Source: Petrosia ficiformis (taxonomy: Eukaryota; Porifera; Demospongiae; Haplosclerida; Petrosiidae). From it: a stretch of 64,000 bases of DNA. Positions 30,194 through 40,697 of the stretch are shown one piece after another. The notes under the pieces were generated by a model. That model saw only the letters and a list, made by a program, of their open reading frames with translations, did not search any database and was not told the origin of the DNA. The position numbers were made by a program, and so were the translations under genes. The stretch covers positions 17,471,115 through 17,535,114 of the forward strand of contig OX345636.1 of NCBI GenBank assembly GCA_947044365.1, given 5' to 3'. Positions within the stretch are counted from its first letter, which is position 1. Each line of letters starts with the position of its first letter.

Positions 30194-30313
30194 TATAATC
30201 TGCTGAATTGAAATAAAATTTTGAACTAGGGCTACATTGTAAATATAGTTCAATACCTGATCGAATGATGCACGAATCTCTGCCAACTGTTCCTTTGTGA
30301 GTTCAATAGCCAT
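7958..30313 (-). CDS. PLS3: plastin (fimbrin), actin-bundling protein
   Basis: Fourteen minus-strand exons join in frame with GT-AG borders: 30257-30313, 29874-30029, 22109-22217, 18865-19018, 17752-17959, 17313-17498, 17096-17170, 16879-16959, 14791-14929, 13265-13353, 12592-12781, 10890-10999, 9008-9151, 7958-8119. The 1860-nt CDS encodes 619 residues (human plastins about 630). Two EF-hand loops are intact: residues 21-32 ([12 protein letters not shown]) and 57-68 ([12 protein letters not shown]). Four calponin-homology domains follow, forming two tandem actin-binding domains; hallmarks include [59 protein letters not shown] and the C-terminal [12 protein letters not shown]. The protein cross-links F-actin into tight bundles, probably under Ca2+ control given complete EF-hands. 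Intron 3 is 7.7 kb and full of repeats. Which vertebrate paralogue it matches is not decidable; the symbol marks the family. Confidence 0.95.
8418..8946. repeat. GTACA pentamer array
   Basis: About 530 bp of GTACA units with scattered variants (GCACA, CTGCA, GGACA) in the last plastin intron. A variant-marked segment at about 8521-8606 recurs at 8783-8870, so the array grew by duplication of a longer block. All ORFs across it (poly TVLYC or STVQY) are artefacts. Confidence 0.95.
9178..9366 (+). repeat. MITE family B copy (GATAAGCTCATATGG)
   Basis: A dispersed repeat of about 220 bp, bounded by CAGTGTTTTTGATA and its inverted form. Other copies: 13584-13788 (inverted), about 14590-14678 (partial), 22257-22477 (inverted), 22570-22623 (partial), 23923-24139, 29455-29660 (diverged) and 33228-33452. 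Confidence 0.7.
9484..9980. repeat. minisatellite, ~100-109 bp unit
   Basis: Three near-identical units (about 9636-9743, 9744-9840, 9841-9949) with partial units at both ends. Each contains GAATGGTTTCTGYGCATGC, ACTTGTACATGGAGCAAGAC and ATTGCAATATCG. It lies in a plastin intron and creates overlapping artefact ORFs. Confidence 0.9.
10115..10731. mobile_element. piggyBac-like nonautonomous element, 617 bp
   Basis: The ends CCCTTCATCTGC and GCAGATGAAGGG are perfect inverted repeats, flanked on both sides by TTAA (10111-10114, 10732-10735). This fits piggyBac-type insertion. The inside has repeated GGCAACGCCCAC segments and no ORF of note. Confidence 0.75.
12028..12330 (-). repeat. R1 repeat copy b (truncated)
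   Basis: Reverse-oriented R1 copy beginning at the GGCCCGTAAGGCC end and breaking off after GTTCTACAAGGTCCTAAAGG; its other terminus is missing. Confidence 0.75.
14034..14195. repeat. MITE family C copy (CAGTGGTGTGGAAACA)
   Basis: A repeat of about 160 bp with inverted ends GGTGTGGAAACA / TGTTTCTACACC. Other copies are at 28182-28342 and 32821-32968 (ends eroded). Confidence 0.7.
15250..15312 (-). mobile_element. tRNA-derived SINE, copy 2
   Basis: On the minus strand it has an A-box TAGCTCAGTGG (15296-15306) and a B-box GGTTTGATTCC (15280-15290), then GACTACCAGCATTTT as in the copy at 46494. The A-B spacing is too short because about 27 bp between two CAGTGG repeats is missing. Confidence 0.75.
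16608..16638. repeat. TTTC microsatellite
   Basis: About eight uninterrupted TTTC units inside a plastin intron. Confidence 0.95.
18059..18471 (+). repeat. R1 repeat copy c
   Basis: R1 in plus orientation in a plastin intron. The left end matches copy a closely; the right end lacks the GGCCCTACGGGCC palindrome. Confidence 0.8.
20249..20582. mobile_element. hAT-type MITE, 334 bp
   Basis: Terminal inverted repeats CAGGGTTCTCG / CGAGAACCCTG are flanked by an exact 8-bp duplication AGTACAGA (20241-20248, 20583-20590). Inside, on the minus strand, a 31-codon stretch starts [11 protein letters not shown] next to a donor-like GTAAAC. It could be a leftover of a transposase 5' exon, but it is not part of plastin. 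Confidence 0.9.
21765..21927. repeat. 27-bp minisatellite, 6 copies
   Basis: Six head-to-tail units containing CACAGGCCGCCACAGGG and TATATTT. Copy five differs at two positions. It is G/C-rich against an AT-rich intron. Confidence 0.95.
25480..26445. repeat. 50-bp satellite, ~19 copies
   Basis: Nineteen almost identical units of exactly 50 bp, including CCCTTTTAGTAAGGCAT(T/C)GTG and TAGTAAACTAAACTATAAC, in plastin intron 3. The only common variation is T/C after GGCAT, with C in copies 1, 3, 6, 10, 16 and 17. The unit is part of a dispersed TTAGTTA-rich repeat, and the rest of that repeat continues after the array to about 26640. Confidence 0.95.
26869..27273 (-). repeat. R1 repeat copy d
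   Basis: A full-length inverted R1 copy. It splits another dispersed repeat whose uninterrupted copy is at about 45375-45645 (shared: ATTGAGTTACAGTAT, ATGAATGTGAACAGACTT). Confidence 0.75.
28182..28342. repeat. MITE family C copy
   Basis: Same family as 14034-14195, with ends CAGTGGTGTGGAAAC and ATCCATACACCAG and the internal GGTCAAAATGTCCGG. In the large plastin intron. Confidence 0.7.
29831..29866. repeat. CA microsatellite
   Basis: ACACACAATC units followed by an uninterrupted CA run, ending seven bases before the splice donor of plastin exon 2 (minus strand). Confidence 0.9.
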
Positions 30314-30555
30314 TTCTTACTTTGCAGACAGATGAAAGTTATACAACAGGTAAATCAATAACAAGAAAGGCAGCAACTACCGGCAGCTTTTGTATAAACC
30401 GTAAGACTGCAACTTGCTTCACCTTGCTGGAATTGCAGTTTCCGGACATATACGGGGAAAATATGCGCATGCGCAAACACTTTGGAGGGTGTGTCGCAAA
30501 AATTTACATTACATGCCAGGGCGGGGCAGCTTTGCTGATCTGCATCTCTAGAATT
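30314..30555. promoter_or_regulatory. shared (bidirectional) promoter of plastin and EPS8
   Basis: Only 242 bp separate the divergent start codons. The segment is richer in G+C than its surroundings. It contains a perfect 12-bp palindrome TGCGCATGCGCA (30464-30475), which matches the NRF1 consensus YGCGCAYGCGCR, and an ETS-like CCGGA in GTTTCCGGACAT (about 30438-30449). No TATA box is obvious. NRF1 and ETS sites are typical of TATA-less bidirectional animal promoters. Function is inferred. Confidence 0.65.
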
Positions 30556-33500
30556 ATGTCAAGAAAGAAATCCAGGTTAGTATTTACAAGAATATCGTAA
30601 GAAACTGTTGCTGCATTCTATGCCTAACTGAAATATTTGGATGCATACCCTTTGCAATCTTCCATATTTGTCATACTACAGAAATGATGAATTATCTGCA
30701 ATTTCCAATCCTGATTTCCCAGCATGGACTAGGGAACAAGGTATTCACATCTATATTCATTGCATACAGAATTAATAGTAATTATTTGTTTATGTTATTG
30801 CAAATGTATGTATAGTAATAATATTCTTTCTCACTTCACATTGCAAATGAAATTAACTCTTGTGTTTCATGCAGGCAGAGGGGTGAGTGAATCTTTATTT
30901 TGGTATTATCTATAAACTCATTGAGTTGCTATACTACATAAATCACTGATATAACACTTAATATAAAATTATTGCATATAATATTTATTTTGTAATTCAA
31001 TATGCTATACATATAGGGCTATAATGAATTGAGAGATTTTAGTGAAACAGATATACCAAGAAGTTTCCCAGATCATCCTCAACTAGTTAATGAGGTAATG
31101 TTATTTATAATAAGCATTGAATACAATAACACCAAATTAAATTAAATTAAGAAAACAATTATCATTCTGAATTTTTCATTGGAGTTATTAAGTCACATTT
31201 TTATTCTAAAGATTGCTTTAAAATACATTACGTTGATCTTATTACAGTGCAGATAGAATCTCTTAGGAAAGGTGTTTAAACATTAACATTACGCTAAAAT
31301 AATTTAATTTATACACTTGTGTTAGTAATATTTATTACATTTGCAGGCACATGGAAAAAAGAAAAAGAAAAAGAAGACCAGTAAGATTTGCTTTAACATA
31401 ACCAATTCATTTATAAAACCTTTCTTTCATCACAGAGCATAGCCAGGAAGAAATAGATACTTCCGCCAATCAACTCAGTATTAGTGATATGTTTCCACCT
31501 TCTAGAAATTTTAGAGTAGAGGTATGTATTTTAATACAGATATATTTGGTGATTTTAACTTCATGATTTACCATGTACATGTATAATATATATTAACAGT
31601 ATTCAAATAGAAGTTGAGCAAATGTTTAAATCATGAAAGCATATGTTATGTGTCTGTGGATCAACGGTATCTGTGGGTTCTGTACCGGCACTGCAAAACT
31701 CATGTTAAAGCACCCACATACACTTTTGTATGCTACAAAAATTACATACATGCTTACTGTAATACATGTATACCATATTCATTGTAATATTCACAAAAGG
31801 TGCTTTAACTAGTATTAACATTGCTTTACACTCTCTCATGCCTGTATATCATAACAATGCCTTGCATGAACCTTATGCAATCAACCTCATGTCTAATTAC
31901 TTTAGCAATTATACAAATGCATGCTGCAGCATGCATAATCAGGACATTGCCTTTTGGAACATAGAGATAGCTTGTAATGAACTTTATATTTTAACTTTCA
32001 ATAATACTACATGTACGTATTTTCCACAGCATCTTGCTACTATTCGTACAGAAGGAAAAGCTAGTAGAACATCAGCAAAAGAATGGATTCATAAGCTGAA
32101 ATTACTTCAAGATCAAGGACATGTTATCAGGCAAGAAGTGCTTCTAGTCCTCACAGATAAAGAGATGATAATGAAAGATATTCATACTACTGTAAGTTGT
32201 CTAGTGGTGATATGTGATATAAAAAAAATATCTGTACTGTCATATGTCACACAAAGTATGTTACAACTTATAAATTGTAATAGTTGGTTGTGTTGTTTTC
32301 TAATCAAATTATATTTACTTTCTTTCTTGTAAACCATATTTTATTTAGTTTGTGTAGACTGCTTGATTTCCAAAAAAATTAAGGATTTTGTCTACATTAA
32401 TTTGCTTCAGTATAAATATAACATTCAAATATTAGCTTTCCTTCTGAATAGATAACAATATCATCTCCTACCTGCAACTCAAAGAAATCATGCCTTTGTT
32501 ATGACAGAGCTTGTTTATCATATCATGTTATGTCATGATATGTCATTATATCATCTATGTTGCACATCATTACTGCATCTCACCAAATTATAGCCAGTTG
32601 CATTACTTCAAGCTCATCACCTGACAGCATATTAAATTGCTTACTGCATGTGTGTCAAGAGTTATTGCAATAAAACACTTAGAGCACTCTTTACTATTTT
32701 TTAAAGTGAGCACTCGAATGGAGCCAATAAAGCTTGAAATTAGAAGCAAAGTGAGTGATCTCAACTCCACACTTTTAAAACACTTAATGCACTTGAAAGG
32801 GTGCTATAAGTAGGTGAAATAGCCAGTTATCTAGGACATTGTCCAATAAATCTAGTGAATGTCTGGTAAATTGAAACTGAACTGTATACAAAATATATAG
32901 GGAGCAGGACAAGAGTGGTGAAAATAGGTCAAAATGTCTGGCAGTTAGCTCAATGTTCCCACATCCCTGGCTATATCTATCACTTATTGTCTAGTGTAAA
33001 ATGGATAAAATCATGTAATATTTTCTTGCACTTTCATTAACACAGAGAGAACTTATGATAATCCCATTGGGTAATGTGGTGATGTCAAGTCATCTAAATG
33101 ATCCAGAGTCATTTAAAAATGTTCTTCTAGTAGCTACTGATCAGCCTACTAGACAAATACATTTCTTTCACTGTTGTACAACATCAGTAAGCCAACATTT
33201 ATGTATAATATATGTATAGTATTGTATACACATCTTTGTTTTTGATAAGCTCATATGGCGCACCATTGGCCCAAAGAACTTCTTATTTAGCACTGCACAG
33301 TTCTCTCTTTGGGCCAGATGACGCAGTTAATTATGATTATTCTGTCACTAACAGCATTAACTCTTTGTTAATTGTCTCAAACACAATGGGGCACACACTA
33401 ACCATTGTTGAGCCAATGTGCCCCATGCTTCAAAACATATCAAAAGCTCTGATCATGCATGGTACACATTCATATCAACAATTCTATTTGTTTGCTTCAG

Positions 33501-36500
33501 GCTCAAATGCTAAGTGGTCTTGTTGTTGAGACAGTTCAACGATACAAAGTGGCTCTTCACAATAGGGTAAGATTCTTATGTCTTGTTACTTCAATCCTTA
33601 ATAAACTCATAAATTTTTATTATACAATCATAAACAGAGAAGACATGACCTTGATAGACCATCCACTCCAATTATGACACGTGATATGATAGATGACAGC
33701 AACTGGATTTTAGGTTCTGGAGGCACATCCCAGCTTCCTCCGAAACCTAGTTCACCACCTCCTTCCCCGCCTCCACAAGGATTTACTCCATTTTTCCAAC
33801 AACCTATATCACACTTGACTTCTAGTAGTGATCAGTTAGCTAGACATGATATAACAGCCAGTCCAGCAATGCCTGGAATTAGTAATGGAATGAGACCTTC
33901 ATCACCTGGAAGTTATAATGGTAAGTTTTTCTTTACAATGTTTTTTTTACAATTGTGGGCCTATTACATGTTTTTGCTACATACAAATTAATGATAATTT
34001 TTAGCTTGTGTGTTAAGTATTGCTTGGAATGATGAATTATAATATGCATATTCAAACTAATTATTCAAACCTATATGGAAGGACCCATAAGCTAATCTAC
34101 AAGTAAATGTTTGAAGTTATTTAAATGCATGAATGCATACGGCCCCACTACCAAGAAGTGAATATTCCCAAATTTAAATTATGCAGCTCCAGAAACACAT
34201 TCTGAGATTAACTGGTTGTTTTGATGGTTAGATTATGGACCTCTGTCATTTAAGAACTACATGCTGTCTTTGCTTTCTTCACAGATACTCAAACATTTCA
34301 TTCTCCACAACCTCAAAGATCACAACAAATCTACGATTTTGAAAACAATTCTCCACAAGTTTCACACATTGGAGAAAGAGTAAATAGGACAGCAACCCAG
34401 TATACTAGTGAAGTACTTGCTGTTAATAACCCATTAAGAAGTGGGAGTGCCGGTGATATACACAAAACTATGAAAGCATCTCGGATTCAACGTGATGTGG
34501 TGAGTTTCATATCAATCGGGGTTTGATACATAGTGGGACCTGGGATTATCAACTAACCCCCTCCCCCCCAGAGTAGTATTACAAACTATCAATAAAGATA
34601 TAACAGTTGAAGAAATTATAATAGAAAACTTATATATATTCATTTAATAGAATGTTCATACCAGTCAACAGCTGTATTCTATCATAATATGGACTGCATG
34701 TCCTAATATGTCACATAATATTATGATACGAATGTGCCAACCATTTTAATGATGTATAGTATACCATACCTATATTTATGTAGCATTTCCATTTATGACT
34801 CAATTCTACATACATGGAAGTTTTTAAATTGGCCATAAAACTGACACAGTGCTTTAATTTAAATGAGAGGCTGTAAAAAAAGCCTGTTGTACAAGAATAT
34901 AATGCATGTAGACACCTTGTCTTATTGAAAATGAAAATGATTATCTATACGATCATCGATTAGTTATAGTATTTATTGGCCTTTAGTTAGTCATCAGAAT
35001 AACAATTATAGATCTATAATTTAGTTACACGATATAGTTTAGAGAACTAAAGTCACAATTGCCTTAGGGATTTATTTATAGTCAATACAACATAAATTTT
35101 CATAAACTGTTTTGATAAACTGTCTATTCTTAGAAAACCCCTTTGAGCTCTGTTTCTTGTTTACCTGTAAGTAAGGAAGCAATGTGTAAATTCAATATTA
35201 TAATTAAATAAATTCACAATGTGATTTGGAACTACAAGCATTACATTTTGATGATGAATATCATTAATAATTGTTATCAAAGCATTTGTAAACATATCTC
35301 ACATGTATATGAATAATATTAATTATAATCATGTTTCATGATGCTTTCCAACAGCTGCACATTTTGCAACTAAATAATCTTTATAACATGTCTATAGTGA
35401 CAGTGTACCATACTACCATAGGGAAGAGGACAGGAATGTGGGCGGGGACACCGAGTTCATATCTGTACAGATTGGGGGAGTCATGTGGTCCCTGTGTCCC
35501 TGGTTCCTATGCCTATGTGTGCCAACTTTTTGTATTGTATTTAGTATATATAGTATTTGACATTAGCAAAGTAGTTGTATTTGTATTTATATTTTAAAGT
35601 ATTTGACTCCATGTCTATTTTAAAGTATTTGACTCCATGCGTGTCTATTTATATTTTAAAGTATTTAACTCCATGTCTGCTTACAGTGTATGCATGTACA
35701 TGTATATGCACTATATTAATGATAAGATGTACATCAATCTCTTCATTAGGACTTATTGAATCATGTTATTGAAGATCTTGAAAACTTCATGAAAACTTTA
35801 TATGAGATGTCAGCTTCCAGGAAAGAACTAGACAAGAGAATGAAGAAGTCTGGAAAGAAAAAGAAAAATGACCGTAAGCCATTTTCTTTCTAGAATAGAC
35901 ATTTCAATAAGCAAATGATTACTGCACAGCCCACTTTACTACCAATATACGTAATTAAAAAATGACATAGACTGAATTCATATACTTGTTGCATGTTGCG
36001 TTGAACTTATATGTATGCTATTATCTAATAAACATATTCTAGCACTCTGAGAACCCTGGTCTGAGTCTACGTATGTTAAGAGCTGTATACATGTATGTGT
36101 TAGTGTTGTTTTAATATGATTATGATTATATATAGTGACCACTTTTAGTTATAGTTATAGTATGCCTGGTTTCTCAAACGTTTAGTTTAGTTATAGTTTA
36201 ATTAACTAAAATAATATTTGGTTTACTAAAAAGGGTTTTAGTTTTAGTTAACTAATTAAAAGTGGCCATTATTGCTCATTTTACATTTTAGTTAGTTATA
36301 GTTATTGCGGCAGACCTGTAATTTTGTTATACATGTAGTTTCATTAACTAAATGTAATAGTACTTTGGATTTTCGTTATACAACATGTAGTTATAGTTAA
36401 CTAAAACAACACTAAATTATGTGTATATGCAGATGATGAAATTGTTTCGACAAATTGTCTAAATAGATTCAATTTTGATCTGCCGATTTCAGTTTTGGTT

Positions 36501-39500
36501 CGTTGTATTCATATCTTGCACACCCTTAAAGGAGTCCTGTTTAAGACACATATTCATACTAAGACATGTCTAACTATTTTGGTATATGTGACCACGGATG
36601 AGAACACGTGCCACAAGCTGATAAATTCGCATTAGAATGAATGCAAACTCTTGTGAAAATTGGTTTCAAAACTACAAATTTTTGTTGCTTGTGGTGTGTT
36701 TTCTCATCCGTGGTCACATATGCTGAATACTATAATAATTTATTTTGATGTTGTTTTCGCATTCAGTCAATATTACTGACTACATTTATGTAATGTCCTG
36801 AAAATTTTCAATGTCTAACCACCAGTATTTCAGCCACTAATATGAGCAAATGCCTTTTTAATTGTGTATGTGTAGTGATGATAATAATAATAATAATAAT
36901 AATAATAATATTTGTATTCTATTCAATTAATGCTATTATATAATTTCTCTTTAGCTGTTCTAGATACACTTATGCGTAAAGCACAGGCTCCACCTGAAGC
37001 AGAATATGTCTTAGTATATCAGAAGTGCAAATATGGTATTAACCTGATTGCAAAACTTGGTCACCATCTTTCAAATCCACCTGCTAACAAACTTATTGAA
37101 GGATTTTTCCATTTTTTGAGGGAATTCATGAAAAGAGAAAAAGGGTGAGTGGAACTACTGTATGTACAGTTATCAGTGATAGACTGACAGCAGGAGTTTC
37201 ATGTACCTGCCTGTAAAGTTTATCTCATTACAATTATGCATAAGTGGTGGCCTCCAATACATTTATGAATGTACATTTTATGAAACAGCCTCACTGTTAT
37301 AGCTTTTTGGTTTGCTTCTAAATAAGTCAGAGTTCAGTAAAAACTGGAAAGATCAAGTTTGGGATTTAAAATTAAAAAGGTCAAGTATAGTACTCATCCT
37401 TTGGGGATGGGATGGTCTTGTACGTGTGTACTGCTGCCTGATCATTTGCATCTGCATTCAATGTTATCCAGTGTATATTCGTTTTGCAACAAATTTATTT
37501 TATGGAGAAACAATAAGCTTCCCCATATATATTTATATAAAAGTATGATGGTGACATCATCCCTTTGATGTGGTGAGTCCTATATATTGTACATAGACCT
37601 TCCATGTGCACACTATGCAGGAGATGTCACCATCATACAGTATATTGTATATAGTATGCTAATAGGTCCTATATACTTGTTTTGTGTCCTCGGATATGAT
37701 ATAGCCCTCGCAGGCACAGGCTATATCACATCCTCGGACACAAACTCAGGTCCTATATTTTGTATATAGGACCTATTAGCATACTATATATATTACATAT
37801 ATATATAATTTATATATATATATATATATATGATTTAGTACGCTCTATTAAATTGGATTGTGCAATTATAATACCAAAGATGTCTCACAACTAATACCCT
37901 TATCCTCAAAACTGTGCCATAATCACAAATCTTCGTTCTATCTTAATTAAAAATAATTAAATATTGTACTATCATTATGTGAAGAAGCAATCTACTGTCT
38001 ACTACATTCTGTGTTAACTTGTGCTTCTTGTGAAACATAATAATTCAATGGTATCATTCTAGTAGTAACAAAGATCACACTCCAGCTACACACCAGCTAC
38101 ATGCAGCCTTTTGCTCTTTTGTTTTGATTAAAGTGTCTGTTAATAATATTAGTAATGTGGACTAAACACATGATAAACTGTTTCATATCAAGAAATATAT
38201 ACATGCATAAGTATTTACTTATCTGTGTATGATAATAAAATATAATAATTATTGTTTTTTTTTTGCAGGCCATACTTGGCAGCCTCAGTTCAAGTTCCTC
38301 TGCTCACTAAACAGAGTATTCAATTCTTGTTAAAGTTTCTTAACCCAAAAGATAAACAGCTGTGGGGTGAATTAGGAGCCAACTGGAGGATACCTCCGTG
38401 AGATATTATTTAACACTGTCTTTTGAGTTTTAATATTTGAAGAAATTATCCAGGAGTGCACGCATTTTACATATTTTCAACTTCAGAACCAGAATGGCCA
38501 CTCCATTCTGGTTCTGAAAGGTTTCTTTTCTCTTTTGTCCTTTCAACCCATTGAATAGTATAGTGAGCACTAGCATACATGATCAAGATAGGCATTGTGT
38601 AAATTATGTACCTTCAGTGATTTTTATGTTGATTATGGTCAACAACTTGACATTTGTTTAATCTCTCAGCCATTGAAAATAATGATTATCATACAAAGTA
38701 AACTTGATGGGAAAGTTATGGTAGTAACAGTTACTATGCTGTTTTTGCTTGTGTGAGTTACTGTTGCTTAAAACTAAAACCCTTTTAGTTAAGTACTTTG
38801 ACATTTAGTTAACTAAACTACGTATAACTAAACTAAATTAGGGGTCTACTGTAATAACTATAACTAACTAAAATGAAACTTAGACAATAATGGACACTTT
38901 TAGTTAGTTAACTGAAACTAAAACCCTTTTAGTAAGCCTAATACTATTTTAGTTAATTAAACTACAACCATAACTAAAAAATTGTGATAAACTAGACATA
39001 CTTTAACTATAACTAAAAGTGTTTATTATTCTCATACTAAAACAACACTAGACTGTGAGTGTCTGTCTGTCTCAACATCTTTGTTCACTTCTTGTCTTAA
39101 ACAAGCCTTAAATTTTCACTACTGTAACAATGAAGTACAGTTCGTACTGCTCTCCCTTTCCTATGCATGTATACCTTGACCTCCACATGCCCATAGGTGA
39201 GTGGTTTCTGCACTTCAGTGCTTTTTTTTACTGAATATTTAGCTGTCTTTCAGTGTGATGTAATAAAAATTAAGATTGAAATAGTGATGCTCAGATAATC
39301 GGATCGGTATCGGACATAGTATCGGACATTATTGGCCATTATTTCTTGTATTGGTATCTGTCATTATTTCTATTATCAGTGTTTGTCATTTCTGAAAGAT
39401 GTAACTGATATTGTATTAAGTGTACTAATAATATCAATTCTTATGATTATAGCATCATTAATTGCATTTATAATAATCATAATAATTGAGAAAATCATAA

Positions 39501-40658
39501 ACTAGAAGGTAGATATAATATTGGATTGGTATCAGTAATTATCAGTAGTCAGTTTATCAGAACATCTGTGCATCACTAGTTTGAAAATAAGTGCTATACA
39601 TGCTTGGGCTTCGCTATATCATTGTAGTGATTATATATATGTGATACACATTCAGTAATGATTCATATAATCATAATAATTGAGAAAATCATAAACTATA
39701 TAGAAGATAGATATAATATTGGATTGGTATCAGTAATTATTACTATCATTTCATCAGAATATTAGTAAAATCTGTGCATCACTAGTTTGAAAATAGATGC
39801 TATACATGCTTCGGCTTATCATTGGAGTGATTATATACATGTAATACACATTCAGTAATGATTCATAATTGATTTGACTATCAATGTCTTTCCATAGAGA
39901 ACAATGGCCTTCCAACCAGCCCATACCAGAGTATGAAATAATACTCTCAGATGGTTGCATCCCTTCAAACTTACACAACCTTAGTGACAGGCCTCAGAAT
40001 TTCCCAACACTAGACACTCTACCCAGAGAAAGAAGAGGTCATGAATATTCGGATGCATATGATGGTAACAATTCAATATTATCGGGATCTCAAGTTCTTA
40101 AGATCAATCCTGCTCTTCATGCTACTGTTGCTTCCAAAGCAACTGTTATAACTGCTGGAGCAATTCCACCAAATCTTGCTACAACATGGGAAGCACAACA
40201 TCCTAATGTGAGTTTTAGAATATCTTAGTGAAGAATATATGTAGCATTATATTCATTGTACATATATACATGTATATATACATTCATTATTATGTACATG
40301 TATATACATGTACACACCATCCACTATACATACATGCATACATACAAAGATATGTACATACATGTACAGGTACATGCATGTAGATACAGACATACATGCA
40401 TACATACATACATACATTGTACATACTACATACATACTACATACATACATACATACTTACATACATACATACATACATATATACATACATACATGTGCAT
40501 ACATAGTTATATACATACATACATATGTACATAAGTAACACAGTACATACATACATACATATACATACATACATACAATCATACATACATACATGTACAC
40601 ACAAGTGTATACATAGTTACATACATACATACATACATACATACATGTGCATACATAG

Positions 40659-40697
<39 letters not shown>

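Noticed and set aside
30322..30600. Upstream in-frame ATG as the EPS8 start
   Set aside because: The added residues lie in the promoter region and are not EPS8-like; MSRKKS at 30556 is simpler. Not excluded without 5' cDNA.
31766..32332. 188-codon ORF as an independent gene
   Set aside because: Only 32030-32191 is conserved (EPS8 exon 7); the rest is intron read-through.
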